In this document: in pieces, positions 33,433-45,097 of the stretch
Layout of the letters: each line of letters begins with the position of its first letter
How positions within the stretch are numbered: the stretch's first letter is position 1
NCBI GenBank assembly: GCA_012931725.1
Contig: CM022944.1
Coordinates: 34,237,873 to 34,301,872 of the forward strand
Direction: 5' to 3'
Source of the DNA: Litsea cubeba
Taxonomy: Eukaryota; Streptophyta; Magnoliopsida; Laurales; Lauraceae
Length of the DNA: 64,000 nt
Position numbers and translations under genes: made by a program
The notes under the pieces: model-generated
What the model was told of the DNA's origin: nothing
Database searches by the model: none
The model's input: the letters and a program-made list of their open reading frames with translations, nothing else

Positions 33433-36269
33433 ATGACTGAGTCTGGGATTTCCATCATATTTCACTATGATGGAGAGTTTGTCTTTGACATTATACGCCC
33501 GGTCTACAATGGTGGAAGACAGAAGATGAGGTCTCTACCTAAGACCTTAACATATGACATATTGCTGAATGAAACCATTGCATTGTCTAATTGGGATGCA
33601 AATATCGAGGATGTAAGCATGAAATACCTTCATCACAATGGACTCGTTTTTTTGTTAATTAGTTTGGAAGATGAAAATGATATGATGGGAATGTTGATGG
33701 CGTCTGGAAGTGAGCAAGATGGGCTACATGTGTATGTCAACAGGAAACTACACGTTATAAACAAGAAACGCGAAGGCTCTAGGTACGTATCTATATTCTT
33801 TTTTTTTTAATATTTATATAGTTGCACTTGTCGTGCCTAACTTTAATTCTTGTCCATGCCTTGCAGACAAAGAGTTAAGGTTGGCGGTCCAAGTGCCAAG
33901 AAGAAAATGTGCAAAGGGATTTGCGAGATTAAAAATCCCACGCCTGGCCTAGTATTTCCCACCGTGGATATTCGTGAAAACGTTGATATGCATTTTTCTA
34001 TCTCATTGGATCCTCATGCAACAGATCGTTCTACAAGAGCTGTTTTTTATGTGGATGGTATAGATCGCGAGGTTGTTGTTGCACATGATGCTGTATGTGC
34101 TACTGTTGATATATCAATGGTTCGTGGAACTCCCTCTTCGATGATGGCTGGTAATAAACAAGGCGCCGAAACCAATCATGCTGTGAATCATTCATTTGAT
34201 TTGGAAGATGTAAATTTTGTTGGTAATGAACAAGGAGCTGAAGCCATTCATGATATGAATTCATTCATTTACTATGGAAAATGTCAATTTCGGGGGTAAT
34301 GAACAAGGAGCTGAAACCATTCATGTTGTGAGTCATTCACTTGCTATGGAAGATGTCAATTTTGTTTGTAATGAACAAGGAGCTGAAACCATTCATGCTG
34401 TGAATCATTCACTTGTTATGGAAGATGTCAATTATATTGGTAATGAACAAGGATCTAAAACCATTCAGGCTGTGATTCATTCAGTGGCTATGGGAGATAT
34501 CAATTTTGTAGACACAATGGCCCCCTCAAGATGTTATAGCCGATACTGGTACGGACTCAGCACGAGAAATGTGGATAGGGCGTCAATTTCCTGATCGTGA
34601 AAGCTTCAGAAGATCTCTTGCGAAATTTGCAATTTATAATAATTTTACTCTACGACATGTGTCGACCAAGACGAAAAAAGTCACGGTACGTTGCAGAGAT
34701 GATTGTTGTCCCTGGCGTATACATGTTTCCATCGTTGATTCAGGCCCGAAGTTTAAGGTGCGGACTTATAACCCAAGACATTGTTGCTCAAAACCAATGA
34801 TGGGAATGACACATCCCCAAGCATCCTCGAAACTTATTGAAGAGTTCATTGAGGACAGAGTCTGATGCAATAACCACTTGAAGCCAAAAGGAATTATGAA
34901 TGAATACCAAAAGGAGTTTGGCACCCGTATCACTTACAGAAAAGCACACATTGCAAAAGAGATGGCCTTGTGTGTAGTTCGGGGATCATATGAAGAATCT
35001 TTTAAAATTTTACCTCTGTATTGTAAAGAATTACACATGACCAATACAGGTACTGTGACTGATATCGACACGACTGTTGAAGATAGGATTAGAAGATTCT
35101 TCTGGGCTTTCGGTCCTTGCATCCGATCATTCTGTTCGTCGATGAGGCCGATGATCGCTGTTGATGGGTCACATCTTCGGGGCAAGTATCCGGGTGTGCT
35201 GCTAGTGGCTGTCACCTATGATGGTAATCATAAGTTATTTCCTATAGCTTTCGCTTTGGCCGAGGCCGATCGTCATGACAATTGGGAGTGGTTTCTTGCC
35301 AACCTATCTCTTGCTTTGGGAAGTCCAACAAATTTGACTATTGTGTCTGATCGACAAAAGGGCCTTGTCCCGGCATTGGCCAACATCATTCTAAGCACGA
35401 TGCACTGCTACTGTTGTTATCATATTGCAGAAAACATTAAAACAGCCTTCTGTGATCGTGCCATTGTATTGAAATTCTGGCGGGCTGCCAAGGCTTTTAG
35501 ACCATGTGAGTATGAGGCCTATATGAATTACATCATGTCTGTAGACCAAGGGGCGCATACTTATATCAATGCCATTGGAAAACAACGTTGGTCAAATGCG
35601 TTTGTTGAAGGTCGGCGCTATGAGATGATAACCAGCAACGCTGCCGAGTGTACGAACGCGCTTTTAAAGGACGTTAGGGTGCTTCCTATTACAAAGCAAG
35701 TCGAAGAAATCCGTGCGAAGTTGATGGAGTTCTTCCAGAGAAGACATCTCGAGTCACTAAATATTACATCGCGATTAACGCCCTATGCAGAGAAACTAAT
35801 GAGCCAAGAGGCTGAAGACTCACGCCACATGCATGTACGTGTTGCCGGGCTCGTTGAGTTTCAGGTTCAATCAGCACAATTCATAGATATTGTGGATCTT
35901 GAACAGAAGAAGTGTAGTTGCCGTAGATGGGAAATAATGGGGATTCCATTCTGTCATGCACTAGCAGCGTTGAAAGTTAGGCACCTAAATCCGTATGACT
36001 ATGTTGAGGATTGTTACTTAACAACTACTTATCATGCTTCGTACAGTGAGGTCATTCATGCCACTCGTGATAGCAGACAATGGGAACATACATCAAATGA
36101 AATCGTCTTACCTCCACGTGCTACCAAATAGCCAGGGCGTCCAAAGAAATCCCGGATTCGTGTTGAAGACAGAAATCGACAACGCAGGGTTGTTACTTGC
36201 TCTAATTGCAAAAATAGGGGACATAACCGAAAGAGTTGTCGCAATCCACCATCAGATCATGTTGCATAG
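33433..36269 (+). pseudogene. MURA-type transposase of MULE copy 2, broken
   Basis: The exons are 33433-33782 and 33867-36269, with the same splice sites as copy 1. Compared with copy 1 I see a one-base insertion near 34262, a one-base insertion in a C run near 34522, a CGA-to-TGA stop at 34863-34865, and a CAA-to-TAG stop at 36129-36131. The DDE core (IAVDGSHLRGKYPG, IVSDRQKG, NAAECTNAL) is unchanged, but the SWIM finger has one Cys changed to Phe (GIPFCHA). It has five 24-residue repeats (34150-34510) where copy 1 has four. Not functional as it stands. Confidence 0.92.
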
Positions 36270-36274
36270 ATCCA

Positions 36275-36652
36275 ACTAGCATATCTTGTACATATCCCTT
36301 GATGTGGATCATACTTTTGTGGGGTAGAAATACTTTTTGTGGGTGGCTTTCTAGCATACCTTGTACATATCCCTTGATGTAGATATGACTTTTGTGGGGT
36401 AGCTTTCTAGCATACCTTGTACATATCCCTTGATGTAGATATGACTTTTGTGGGGTAGCTTTCTAGCATACCTTGTACATATCCCTTGATGTGGATCATA
36501 CTTTTGTGGGGTAGAAATACTTTTTGTGGGGTGGCTTTATAGCATACCTTGTACATATCCCTTGATGTGGATCATACTTTTGTGGGGTAGCTTTCTAGTA
36601 TACCTTGTACATATCCCTTGATGTGGATCATACTTTTGTAATACAACTTTAT
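36275..36652. repeat. Expanded tandem repeat 3' of the copy 2 transposase
   Basis: Six or seven units of about 55-75 bp with CATACCTTGTACATATCCCT and ACTTTTGTGGGGTAG. It is the reverse complement of the shorter repeat at 5908-6140 in copy 1. Confidence 0.85.
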
Positions 36653-36861
36653 ATATAACAGTTTCAACAAATTTGTTATCAAGTTTTATCAACTATGTCA
36701 CCATTTTTTGTTCGATGTGTTCTACTTTTGTGTGCAAAGAATCTATTAAGCGCTAGCGTTGTTGAAATGTTACGCTCAACTTTTTGTTAACTAATGATTC
36801 CTTGAAATTTAACACATCCATTGTTAACTGTGGACATGAGTCTTTCAGAAATGCTTATGTG

Positions 36862-36986
36862 ATGCAACAACGTCGTCAGACTCTAAAAGTTTGACCACCA
36901 CTAGCTCAATGGACGCAACGACATCGTCATTTATTAAAACACACTCCAATTCAATTGCTCCTGTGAAGCAACAATGTCGTCAGTTT
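36862..36986. repeat. Left part of the palindromic array, MULE copy 2
   Basis: Three decayed units (AACGTCGTCAG, AACGACATCGTCA, AACAATGTCGTCAG) separated from the main array by an LTR-like insertion. Confidence 0.7.
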
Positions 36987-39022
36987 TGTTTGGATTGGTG
37001 TATGCCCTAAAGCCCACTAGCTGCACTCTCATCTTTTGTTACTGGATATTTACTGGTCATTTAATGGAATGATTCTTTTCTCTTTAAACATGTATATATG
37101 TATGGTTGTGTAAGGCCCATTGTTTCTAGTAAATGAATTAGGTGTGTAGTGTCTACACACAGATAGGTCTAATTCATGGACACTGGAAACAACATATTTG
37201 TTCATAACTGAGAGATGGAGCTGGGCACTTCATCTTGGTATAAGTTATAGTGAGAGACTCTCCTGTATTCAGGGTGACTTACCTAAGTCATGGGAGGACT
37301 TTCCCGGATTTATCTCATTAGTGCATATGCAATGCATTGAACAAGACCATGGTAGGTGTGATCTCTAAAATAGTACTATCACTGAGAGAGATCAAGTCAT
37401 CTCATGCTACTGAGTGACCAGTGCTCTTAATCTTGAGCATTTGTGGATGAACTGACGAAGTCAAGTTCTTGTGCTTTAATTCACTATGGGTGAGATTCTT
37501 TTCATGGGTCAACAGCTCTGTGTTTTGGGTACTCTGACTTGATCAGTTGGGACGTGCAGATGCAATAAAGAATCTATGCCATCTAATGATGGAATGATCG
37601 TCCCCTTAGAATTATCCGATTAATCATCAAAATCTAAGATCTTAGTATATGGATGTTCCAAATGGATATTGAACTTGTGGGTCGCTCCCTGGACCAAGAG
37701 AATGATATCTGAATGATGATTATGTTAAGGATATGAAGTTCTAAGGTTTAGATGTAATCGAGAAAATTGATAGTACATGTGATAACCTGACTCGATTATG
37801 GATGTTACATAGAGGGGCATTCAGGTCATTACACTTAGTAGGTCGAAGACAACTGTCATTTTATGAAGAGCTTATTATATTTTATATTTATCCCTGGAGT
37901 TCAACCATAACTCTTTAGCGGAATCAGTTAAGGTTAAAATGGTCTTTATGTTGCTATGGGTTTAGCATGGACATTTTGGTCATTTTGGGAGCCAAGGGCA
38001 AATATGTCTTTTGGTCCCTTCTCTAGTCACTTTCCAAGATTGGCATGGTTTCCTAAGTTGTTTAGATGACATATGGTTGAATTATTTTAGTGGAAAAATA
38101 ATTTTGAGTTTAAATTCAAATAGGCCTTTGATGGCATACATGAATTTAATTCTAGATAAATTATTTGTGGGCCATGGTGTGCATTAGTATGTGGGACGTC
38201 CATAATGGGAATTCCATGGGTAAGATTTCCAACTTTGAGTAGGTCTCTCTACTTGGAAAGTTGGACTCCTCTTTGGATTAGTATTCCTATAAGAAAGTTT
38301 CCTTTTTGGATTAGAAACTTAAATTAGTAAGTGTTGTGCAACTAGGATTACTAATTGCCAAAGTTTATGGGAAGTTCCTTAGTTTCCTTTTCTAATTGGA
38401 GTGTTTCTAAAAGGAAATAAATCTTTAGATTATTCTTTCCTTTTAGGACATCTATGAGAATTAGAAAAGATAACTTTTTAGGAAAGGTTTCCAAAGTTTC
38501 TATAAAAGGGAGAGGGCTTTCCCCCTTGGACGTCCAACATAGAAAGAGCCAAAGTCCCACACGTCCAGCCCTTGGGTTCTTTCTTCTTCATTGAAGAAAG
38601 TTTAAGGTCTGCGATTTTTCCATAGAAAATAGTTCTTAAAACCCTTCTAGAAATCTAGATTAAGATCCCACCATCTTAGCCAATCAGATTTGGAAGTGAG
38701 ATAGAGAAGAAGATCAAAGGCAATTCTACTGCAGAAAATTCCAGCAAGTTGTTTGGTAATTTCAAGTCTGAGTTCAACCCTTTGGATCTATTTTTTCAGA
38801 GATTTGAAGTCCACAGATCTTCAAGGTAATAGTCATCTTGATTCTCCTTTAATTATACACTTGTTGGTCATGAATTCATGGAGTTCTTTTGCGATCACTA
38901 TGGCTGATTTATGCTGCCAAATCAGATTTTTTAAAATCTGTCATGTTACAAATTAGCCATGAACGTCTTCCCCTAGTGATGTTCAGATCTGAATCGCAGT
39001 TTCTTTCAAGTTTTAATACATA
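36987..39022 (+). mobile_element. Solo-LTR-like insertion, probably Ty1/copia
   Basis: About 2.0 kb with no counterpart in MULE copy 1 splits the palindromic array. It begins TGTTTGGATTGGTGTATGCC, which resembles known copia LTR starts. It has a TATA box (CTATAAAAGGGAG, about 38497-38509) and no coding sequence. A possible target duplication AGTTT is at 36982-36986 and 39023-39027, but the right end then reads TA rather than the usual CA, so the exact end is uncertain. Confidence 0.55.
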
Positions 39023-39040
39023 AGTTTATTACAATAACTT

Positions 39041-39712
39041 CTGTGAAGCAACGACGTCATCAATTATTAACACATACTTCACTCCAATAGCTTCTGTGAA
39101 GCAACGACGTCGTCAGTTACTACAATTGAGTTTTTTAGAAATGATTCTGTGAAGCGACGACGTCGTCAGTTATTAAAACATTACTCTATTTCATTAGATT
39201 CTGTGAAGCAACGACGTCGTCAGTATTAAGAAACATTTACTTTGCGCTAGCTTCTGTGAAGCAACGACGTCGTCAGTTATTACAATTGAGTTTTTTATAA
39301 ACGATTCTGTGAACCAATGACGTCGTCAGTTATTAAAACATGACTCTATTCCATTAGCTTCTGTGAAGCAACGACGTCGTCAGTTTTAAGAAACAAATAC
39401 TTTGCGCTAGCTTCTGTGAAGCGACATCGTCAGTTATTACAATTGATTTTTTTATAAACGATTCTGTGAAGCAACGACGTCGTAAGTTTTTAAAACATGA
39501 CTTTATTCCACTAGCTTCTATGAAGCAACGACGTCGTCAGTTTTAAGAAACAAGTCTAATGCGTTAGATTCTGTGAAGCAACGACGTCGTCAGTTAATAC
39601 AATTGAGTTTTTTAGAAACGATTCTGTGAAGTGACGACGTTGTCAGTTCTTAACACTAGACTCTATTACACTAGGTTCTGTGAAGCAACGACGTCGTTAG
39701 TTTTAAGCCATG
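39041..39712. repeat. Main palindromic array, MULE copy 2
   Basis: About 13 units of roughly 53 bp, mostly GAAGCAACGACGTCGTCAG, in inverted orientation relative to the array at 4989-5702. One unit near 39420 has lost part of its palindrome. Confidence 0.9.
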
Positions 39713-40004
39713 ATGTTAAACCTCTTACTTCTGTAATGGTTGGATGTGCGAATGCACTACAACTCCCATACGACATTCAAGTCCATATTAAAAGCTGCAT
39801 TAAAAAATACATAGGAGGCAACATTCAAACAACTATCTTTGATCATACAAAAGCAAACAAAAGTTCCCTTTACATTCATTTCAACTTTTTAAAGCGCTTC
39901 ATCTCCCGGCCAATTTGCAATTCCAATCAATACCAGGCACCCAAAAACATGGACCGTGTTAGATTATTTACAACAAAGGATCACAACAAAAGATCAAGTT
40001 TTCA
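39713..40004. other. 3' flank of the C48 gene, MULE copy 2
   Basis: Reverse complement of 4693-4988 with scattered changes; non-coding. Confidence 0.6.
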
Positions 40005-41137
40005 TCATTTATCAGGCTCAATTGAATCAATTGGAATCTCATCAATATTCAATCGATACGCATTCAACTCCCAGCTGCGCTTGAAGATCTCAATGATGAC
40101 TCGTTGCCGATAATACATCATGTCAGCCTGCGTGAAGTTAATCGGACGACGAAATATATAGTGCTCAGCGAATGCAGCGGCAAAGACACCGCAGTCGTAG
40201 CCGTTTTCCTGCAGTGGGATGTTCGTTTTTACATTGATCATCCATATGTATGGGTCTGCCCACCCAAATTGGCTGAACTTCGTCGTCAGCCACTCAACCT
40301 GCATGATCATTAAAAGAAATTAGACTAATTCGGGTACGATAACACCTTAAGAAGCTCTTTTGAAATTTGGTACCATTTTGGTATACCCACAAATCGTTTA
40401 CAGGTAGTTAAAGCATGACGATCACTGCTTGAACTATTGTAGAATTCCCATTTCCTCTCTTCCGTATACCCAACAAGTATTGTGAAATGATTGACAGAGT
40501 GAAGAACGTAAACCAATAATACTTCATGTCAGCCTGCATGAAGTTAATCGGACGACGAAATATACAGTGCTCAACGAACGCAGCGGCGAAGACACCGCAG
40601 TCGTAGCCGTTTTCCTACAGTGGGATGTTCATTTTTACGTTGATCGTCCATATGTATGGGTCTGCCCACCCATATTGGCTGAACTTCGTTGTCAGCCACT
40701 CAACCTGCAAGATCATTAAAAGAAATCAGACCAATTCGGGTACGATAGCTCCTTAAGAAGCTCTTTTAAAATTCGGTACCATTTTGGTATACTCACAAAT
40801 CGTTTACAAGTAGTTAAAGCATGACGATCACTGCTTGAACTATTGTAGAATTCTCATTTCCTCTCGTCCGTATACCCAACAAGTAATGTGAAATGATTGA
40901 CAGAGTGAAGAACGTAAACCAATTTTTTACATTTTCTAGCCTCACACAATCGAGAACCTCCGGGACCGAAGGCTGCTTCTTCAGCGGTTGGCAATCCAGA
41001 CTGCCACCAGCTCTGCAAAAAATTAAAAGTGACTTTTTAACCTCCAAATGGAGACGAAGTGATAATGGCAAATCAGAATCTATATACTTACAGAAATGCT
41101 TGGGTCTGCCAAAAAGGCCGTTTGACACTTCTCCCTT
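40005..41137 (-). pseudogene. C48 peptidase exons of MULE copy 2, partly duplicated and truncated
   Basis: On the - strand the last exon (40005-40310) has IPLQENGYDCGVFAAAFAEH with the catalytic Gln and Cys. The preceding exon (about 40385-40517) has HSVNHFTILVGYTEERKWEF with the His. A second, partial copy of both follows at about 40518-40921, after a 406-bp offset. The gene then continues to 41137, where the Tat LTR begins. Where copy 1 has the TAA stop at 3978, this copy reads CAA (Gln). The PMD half is missing from the window. Confidence 0.85.
40112..40921 (-). repeat. 406-bp tandem duplication within the C48 gene
   Basis: The segment with the last-exon start, intron and His exon occurs twice (about 40112-40517 and 40518-40921), a few per cent diverged. 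MULE copy 1 has it once. The duplication therefore arose in copy 2. Confidence 0.85.
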
Positions 41138-41865
41138 TGTTGACACCAAAAATGTCACTTTGCCTTTTCAAGATCCAAAGAGCTACATGAAGTCGCAACC
41201 TGCCATAAATAGGCAATGCTGCTTCCAAAAATCAAATCTTGTCAGAATCAAACAAAAAACTGCAAGATTCTTCCAGACAGCCAAAAGAGGAGTACACAAG
41301 AAGTTTCGGGCCATTTCAAAATCATTTGGCCTAACTTCGCTTCTCCGACAGCCGAAAAGGAGCTCTCGGCGACAAAAGCTCTCCGGGACCATGGTTTCCA
41401 AGACAGAGCCTATGGATCATCTTAAAATGACTCCAATAGGTTCCCTGTCAAATTTCAAGTCAATCGGACATCGATTGACCGCACATCAAACCGCGACATC
41501 TTCATCGCGACAAAAAGCAACTCTACAGGTGATAGGACCCCAAACGGCTTCAAAACTCAAACAAAAGCCCATGGTTGGTCTTATTTATTGCTCAGGAGGC
41601 TTCACACCAAATTTCAGGTCATTCCGACATCGTTTGGCCCAGTTTCAGCTTCTGACGGAAAATCGGCAGCTCTGCGCGACAAAGTCTTCGGCTTTCTCAG
41701 GAAATTGGAAACTTTGCAAAATAAAATGCAAGGATTCTCATCAGGTTTCCTACAAAGGAATTAGGCCAATAAATGGTCAAAATGTCAAGGAAAAGTACAG
41801 AAGAAAAAAGAATCGAAAAACAGCAAAAACGGACGCAAAACGGGACACGAAAGGGGGAAAACCCC

Positions 41866-41913
41866 CCCAGGGTCGCAGACCCCTGCGACCCTGGGCCAGG
41901 GTCGCCGGCGACC
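41866..41913. other. GC-rich hairpin and palindrome in the Tat LTR
   Basis: A perfect 13-bp stem, CCCAGGGTCGCAG paired with 41883-41895, closes a 4-base loop. It is followed by the perfect 14-bp palindrome GGTCGCCGGCGACC at 41900-41913. Both reuse the GGTCGC motif. The function is unknown. Confidence 0.8.
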
Positions 41914-42592
41914 TTGGAACCCGGGGTCGCCGGGAAAGCCCCGGAAACCCCGGTTTTCGCCGTTTTTTCGCGATTCGAGGAGCCCAGCCTCTGGTACTTT
42001 CCAAAATTCTTGCTTTTGAGACACCAAGTCCTCTGACATCCGTCCAAAACACGGGTAAATCATCAAGAGTATCGAAAACAATATTGATCGCCACCCGGTC
42101 AACCAAAAAAAGTGTGCTTTCTACCCGACCGATCGAGAAATCGACAGGATAGATGGCACCGACCCGCTGTTGGCAACAAACACCTGAAATTACATGATCA
42201 TCTGATGTCGATCTACATGAAGATCCATCGATGATCATCAACAGAAGAATCTCAAAAGACGTGGCACGGCCCGCGACTCTTCAGCTGCTCGGCGACCACT
42301 TAATGCGATTAATTGACTAGCTTTATTACAGTCATTAATCCATTTCTTTGGACGGCCCAATCAGAAGCAAGCATTCGGGAGTTACAAGTCGAGAGATTCA
42401 TGGCATTTAACCCATGAAACTCCTCCCATCATGGCGATTAAAGGCGATTAAATGCCCTCAATCTCCTCCGGCCAATCAGAAGCCAAGAAAAAGGAGTTAC
42501 AAAATAAACAATTCAATTTTGTAACTCCTCCCATTATGCGGCTTAATGACAATAAAAGCCCATAAACCCTCCTAAAAGGCTACCTAAAAGCC

Positions 42593-42600
42593 TATAAATA
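42593..42600 (+). promoter_or_regulatory. TATA box in the Tat LTR
   Basis: TATAAATA followed after about 25-30 bp by an A/C-rich stretch (CAGACACAGACAACATCAAC), a usual context for a plant transcription start. The RNA would start near 42625. Confidence 0.6.
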
Positions 42601-43085
42601 GGAGGGCTCTCCAAGAAGAACAGACACAGACAACATCAACAGACAGCAGACAGAAATCCAGAGAAAGGAAAAAGAGAGAAAACTCTGCGGAAATTCTACA
42701 CCGGCCACCGCAACAAGGTGACAAAAGTCCCTTGGGGGGTACCCCCCCCCAAGGTCCTTGCCTTCTCCTCCTGCCTCCAATGGCTTAGATATGGCTTTTC
42801 AGCCCATCTACTCGGCTTTTTATTGGACATAGGACCTTCCTTTGGTCTTTGTCCTCTAAAAACCCGAGGTTATAGCCAAGCCAAGCGAATCAATAGCATC
42901 CTCTGTTCTCATCTGCATAGATGATGGCGAAGCCCACATATGGCTTGCGACCGTCAATCTAAACGAGTCCCCCACAATCTCCTGAGAAGTTAGATCCTCC
43001 TTTTCTTGCTTTTCATTGTAGTTTGTATTTTTTCAAAAGAGACAAAAATCACAATTCTTGTCTTTCATTATTGATAAGGATTGTA

Positions 43086-43163
43086 AATCGGCTATAAATG
43101 CCAAAATCGGCTATAAACGCCAAAAATCGGCTATAAACGCCAAAATCGGCTATAAATGCCAAA
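43086..43163. repeat. 20-bp tandem repeat near the LTR end
   Basis: Four units of about 19-21 bp, ATCGGCTATAAACGCCAAA with small changes, plus a decayed fifth. Confidence 0.9.
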
Positions 43164-43445
43164 AAAATCGCCTTTCACGGCAAATCAAAAAAATGTCTCT
43201 TTTCTTAAATATATGTGCAATGGAAAACTTGAAAGAAGTTGATTTCCTTTTTACTTGCGAAGGTTGATCTCCGGATCACCACTTGCAATTCCAAGTAAAA
43301 ATAGAAAATCTGGCACACCCACAAAAAAAGAAATGTTGATGCACGCCCCCTTCTGCCCCTCGGTTACGAAAGGGTCGGAACCAAACGGACTCCCACGTCC
43401 GCCGACCTCGGTAGGAACCCGGGCATCCGGGAGCGCGGTCCATCA

Positions 43446-45097
43446 AGCTGGCATCACCCGGTGGGACTCGTTTATTTGAGAACACGATGCTAGAAATGAA
43501 ATATTTGCATATCATATATTTTGCTCTATGCTTATATTTCTTTTCTCGATTCCTTGGCTACTTTATAATTGGTGGCCTATGTTGAATTCCGCAAAAAAAA
43601 AAAAAATGAGATGAGATTTTTTGTTTGGAAATTTCTAATTCTTTGAATTTATTTCCACTCTTTCTCTTTTCAAAAAAAAAAAATCAGATTTTTCATTTTT
43701 GGATTCAAAATTGAGAAACTTTGATCCTTTCCCTTCTGGGCACTGGCGCTCGCGGAAATCGCTGAGACCGTGTTCGGATCGGGGGTTGGGCCATTGTTTC
43801 TCTTCGATGAGTTCATTAAAAATCTAAAAAAAAATATATATATATAAAATAAAATTTTTTTTTTTTAGATTTCTCAATTTGGATTCAAAATTGAGAAACC
43901 TTGATCCGTTCCTATCGTTCATCGCGCTTGCAGAAATGTTGAGCCTGTTCGACTAAGGTTTTGGGCCATTGTTTCTCTTCGATGAATTCATAAAAATAAA
44001 AATAAAAAAAATATATAAAAAAAAGACATAGACCACTAAGGTTAAACCAACTGTGTTCTTTGATCATGGTTTGATTCAAAGAAACGCCTTGTCCAGAGTG
44101 TGGAGACAGTCTTGACTGTTCTAGGCAAGGGTCCTCCAAACGGGTTCATTAAGTAATCCTACCCTTACCTGGGGGCAATTCTATCAATCAAGATTTCATA
44201 AGACCGGGTTAGGAGGCCTATGTGTACTCTCTCGTCTTTTAAATAATTTTTTTTTTTAAAAATAAAAATTTAAAATAAAAAATAAAAAATAAAAAAAAAA
44301 TTTTCAAAAAAAAATCTTAAAAAAAAATAATAAAAAAATAAATAAAATAAAATAAAAAAAAGATTTTTTTTTTAAAAAAAAGAAAAAAATCTTCAAAATC
44401 TTCAAAAAAAAAAAAACTTCCGTCATTTTGGGTTTAGATTAGAGAAATCTTGGTCTTCTCCTTTCTGAGCACTGGCGCTCGCGGAAATCGCTGAGCCCGT
44501 GTTCAGATTGGAGTGCCTTTTGCTCTCTTTGATGAACCCGATATTGGCCTTTCAAAAAAAAAAAAAAAACTCGTCATTTTTAGATTCAGATCCGAGAAAT
44601 CATGGTTCATTTCTTTCTGAGCACTGGCGCTCGCGGAAATCGCTGAGCCCGTGTTCAGATTGGAATACCATCTGCTCTCTTTGATGAATCCAATCTTGAC
44701 CTTTCAAAACAGAGAATCTCATCTCATAGATGCGGTCTCAAAACATTTGTGTCTAGCGGTACTAGTACGCCCTTTCAGGGTCTACTATATTGCGACCGGC
44801 ACATCTGTAACTCCAACTTTATATTCTTCTTACCTCGAGCAAGCTCTGCTTCTCGATAAGTCGAATTTAAGTTCACAATTGCTTCTAGCAGTCACTGGGA
44901 TGCCCATTCTGGGCTTATCATACCTGCGATCAGAACAATTGTACCCTCTATGGCATTTTGCCTTCCTCATATTGCTTGGGTCATCTACCTCGAGCAATTT
45001 GAAAAGACGAAACCATAGAACTTCCCATTTATGATCATTATATTCTTGTGATTACTAATGGATGTGGTCTTGTTTCAGAAATTTTCGAAAACTAACA
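43446..45097. other. Untranslated leader with four degenerate repeats and A/T-rich filler
   Basis: No coding. A unit of about 120-150 bp containing CACTGGCGCTCGCGGAAATC occurs near 43690-43820, 43870-43990, 44426-44545 and 44578-44710. Long A/T-rich tracts lie between. The leader ends in TCTTGTTTCAG (45068-45078), a good splice acceptor just before the Gag ATG, so a leader intron is possible. Confidence 0.6.
43449..43467 (+). promoter_or_regulatory. Candidate primer binding site of the Tat element
   Basis: TGGCATCACCCGGTGGGAC starts with TGG as a PBS must, lies three bases after a CA, and resembles non-Met PBS sites of Tat-type elements. I could not match it to a particular tRNA. Confidence 0.4.

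Larger units (their letters stand above)
32568..41137 (+). mobile_element. MULE copy 2, inverted relative to copy 1 and truncated by a Tat element
   Basis: From 32568 (GAGAATTTTACC) the sequence follows the reverse complement of 9761 downward: promoter with palindromes, leader intron, two-exon transposase, 3' tandem repeat, palindromic array and C48 exons. It stops at about 41137, equivalent to about 3966 in copy 1, where the LTR of the Tat element begins. The rest would lie beyond the Tat element, outside the window. Extra changes are a 2-kb LTR-like insertion in the array and a 406-bp tandem duplication in the C48 exons. It encodes no intact protein. Confidence 0.88.
41138..43445 (+). repeat. 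5' LTR of the Tat-lineage element (end tentative)
   Basis: The start is secure because MULE similarity stops there and TGTTGACACC begins. The end is placed at ...CCATCA (43445), three bases before a candidate PBS. Inside are a GC-rich hairpin cluster (41866-41913), a TATA box (42593-42600) and a 20-bp tandem repeat (43086-43163). The second LTR is not available for comparison. Confidence 0.5.

Noticed and set aside
1226..41137. One giant inverted duplication containing both MULE copies
   Set aside because: Similarity stops at the MULE termini; the sequence between them is not mirrored.
40893..42152. 419-codon open frame on the + strand
   Set aside because: It crosses the junction from antisense C48 exons into the Tat LTR, so it is a chance frame through two unrelated elements.
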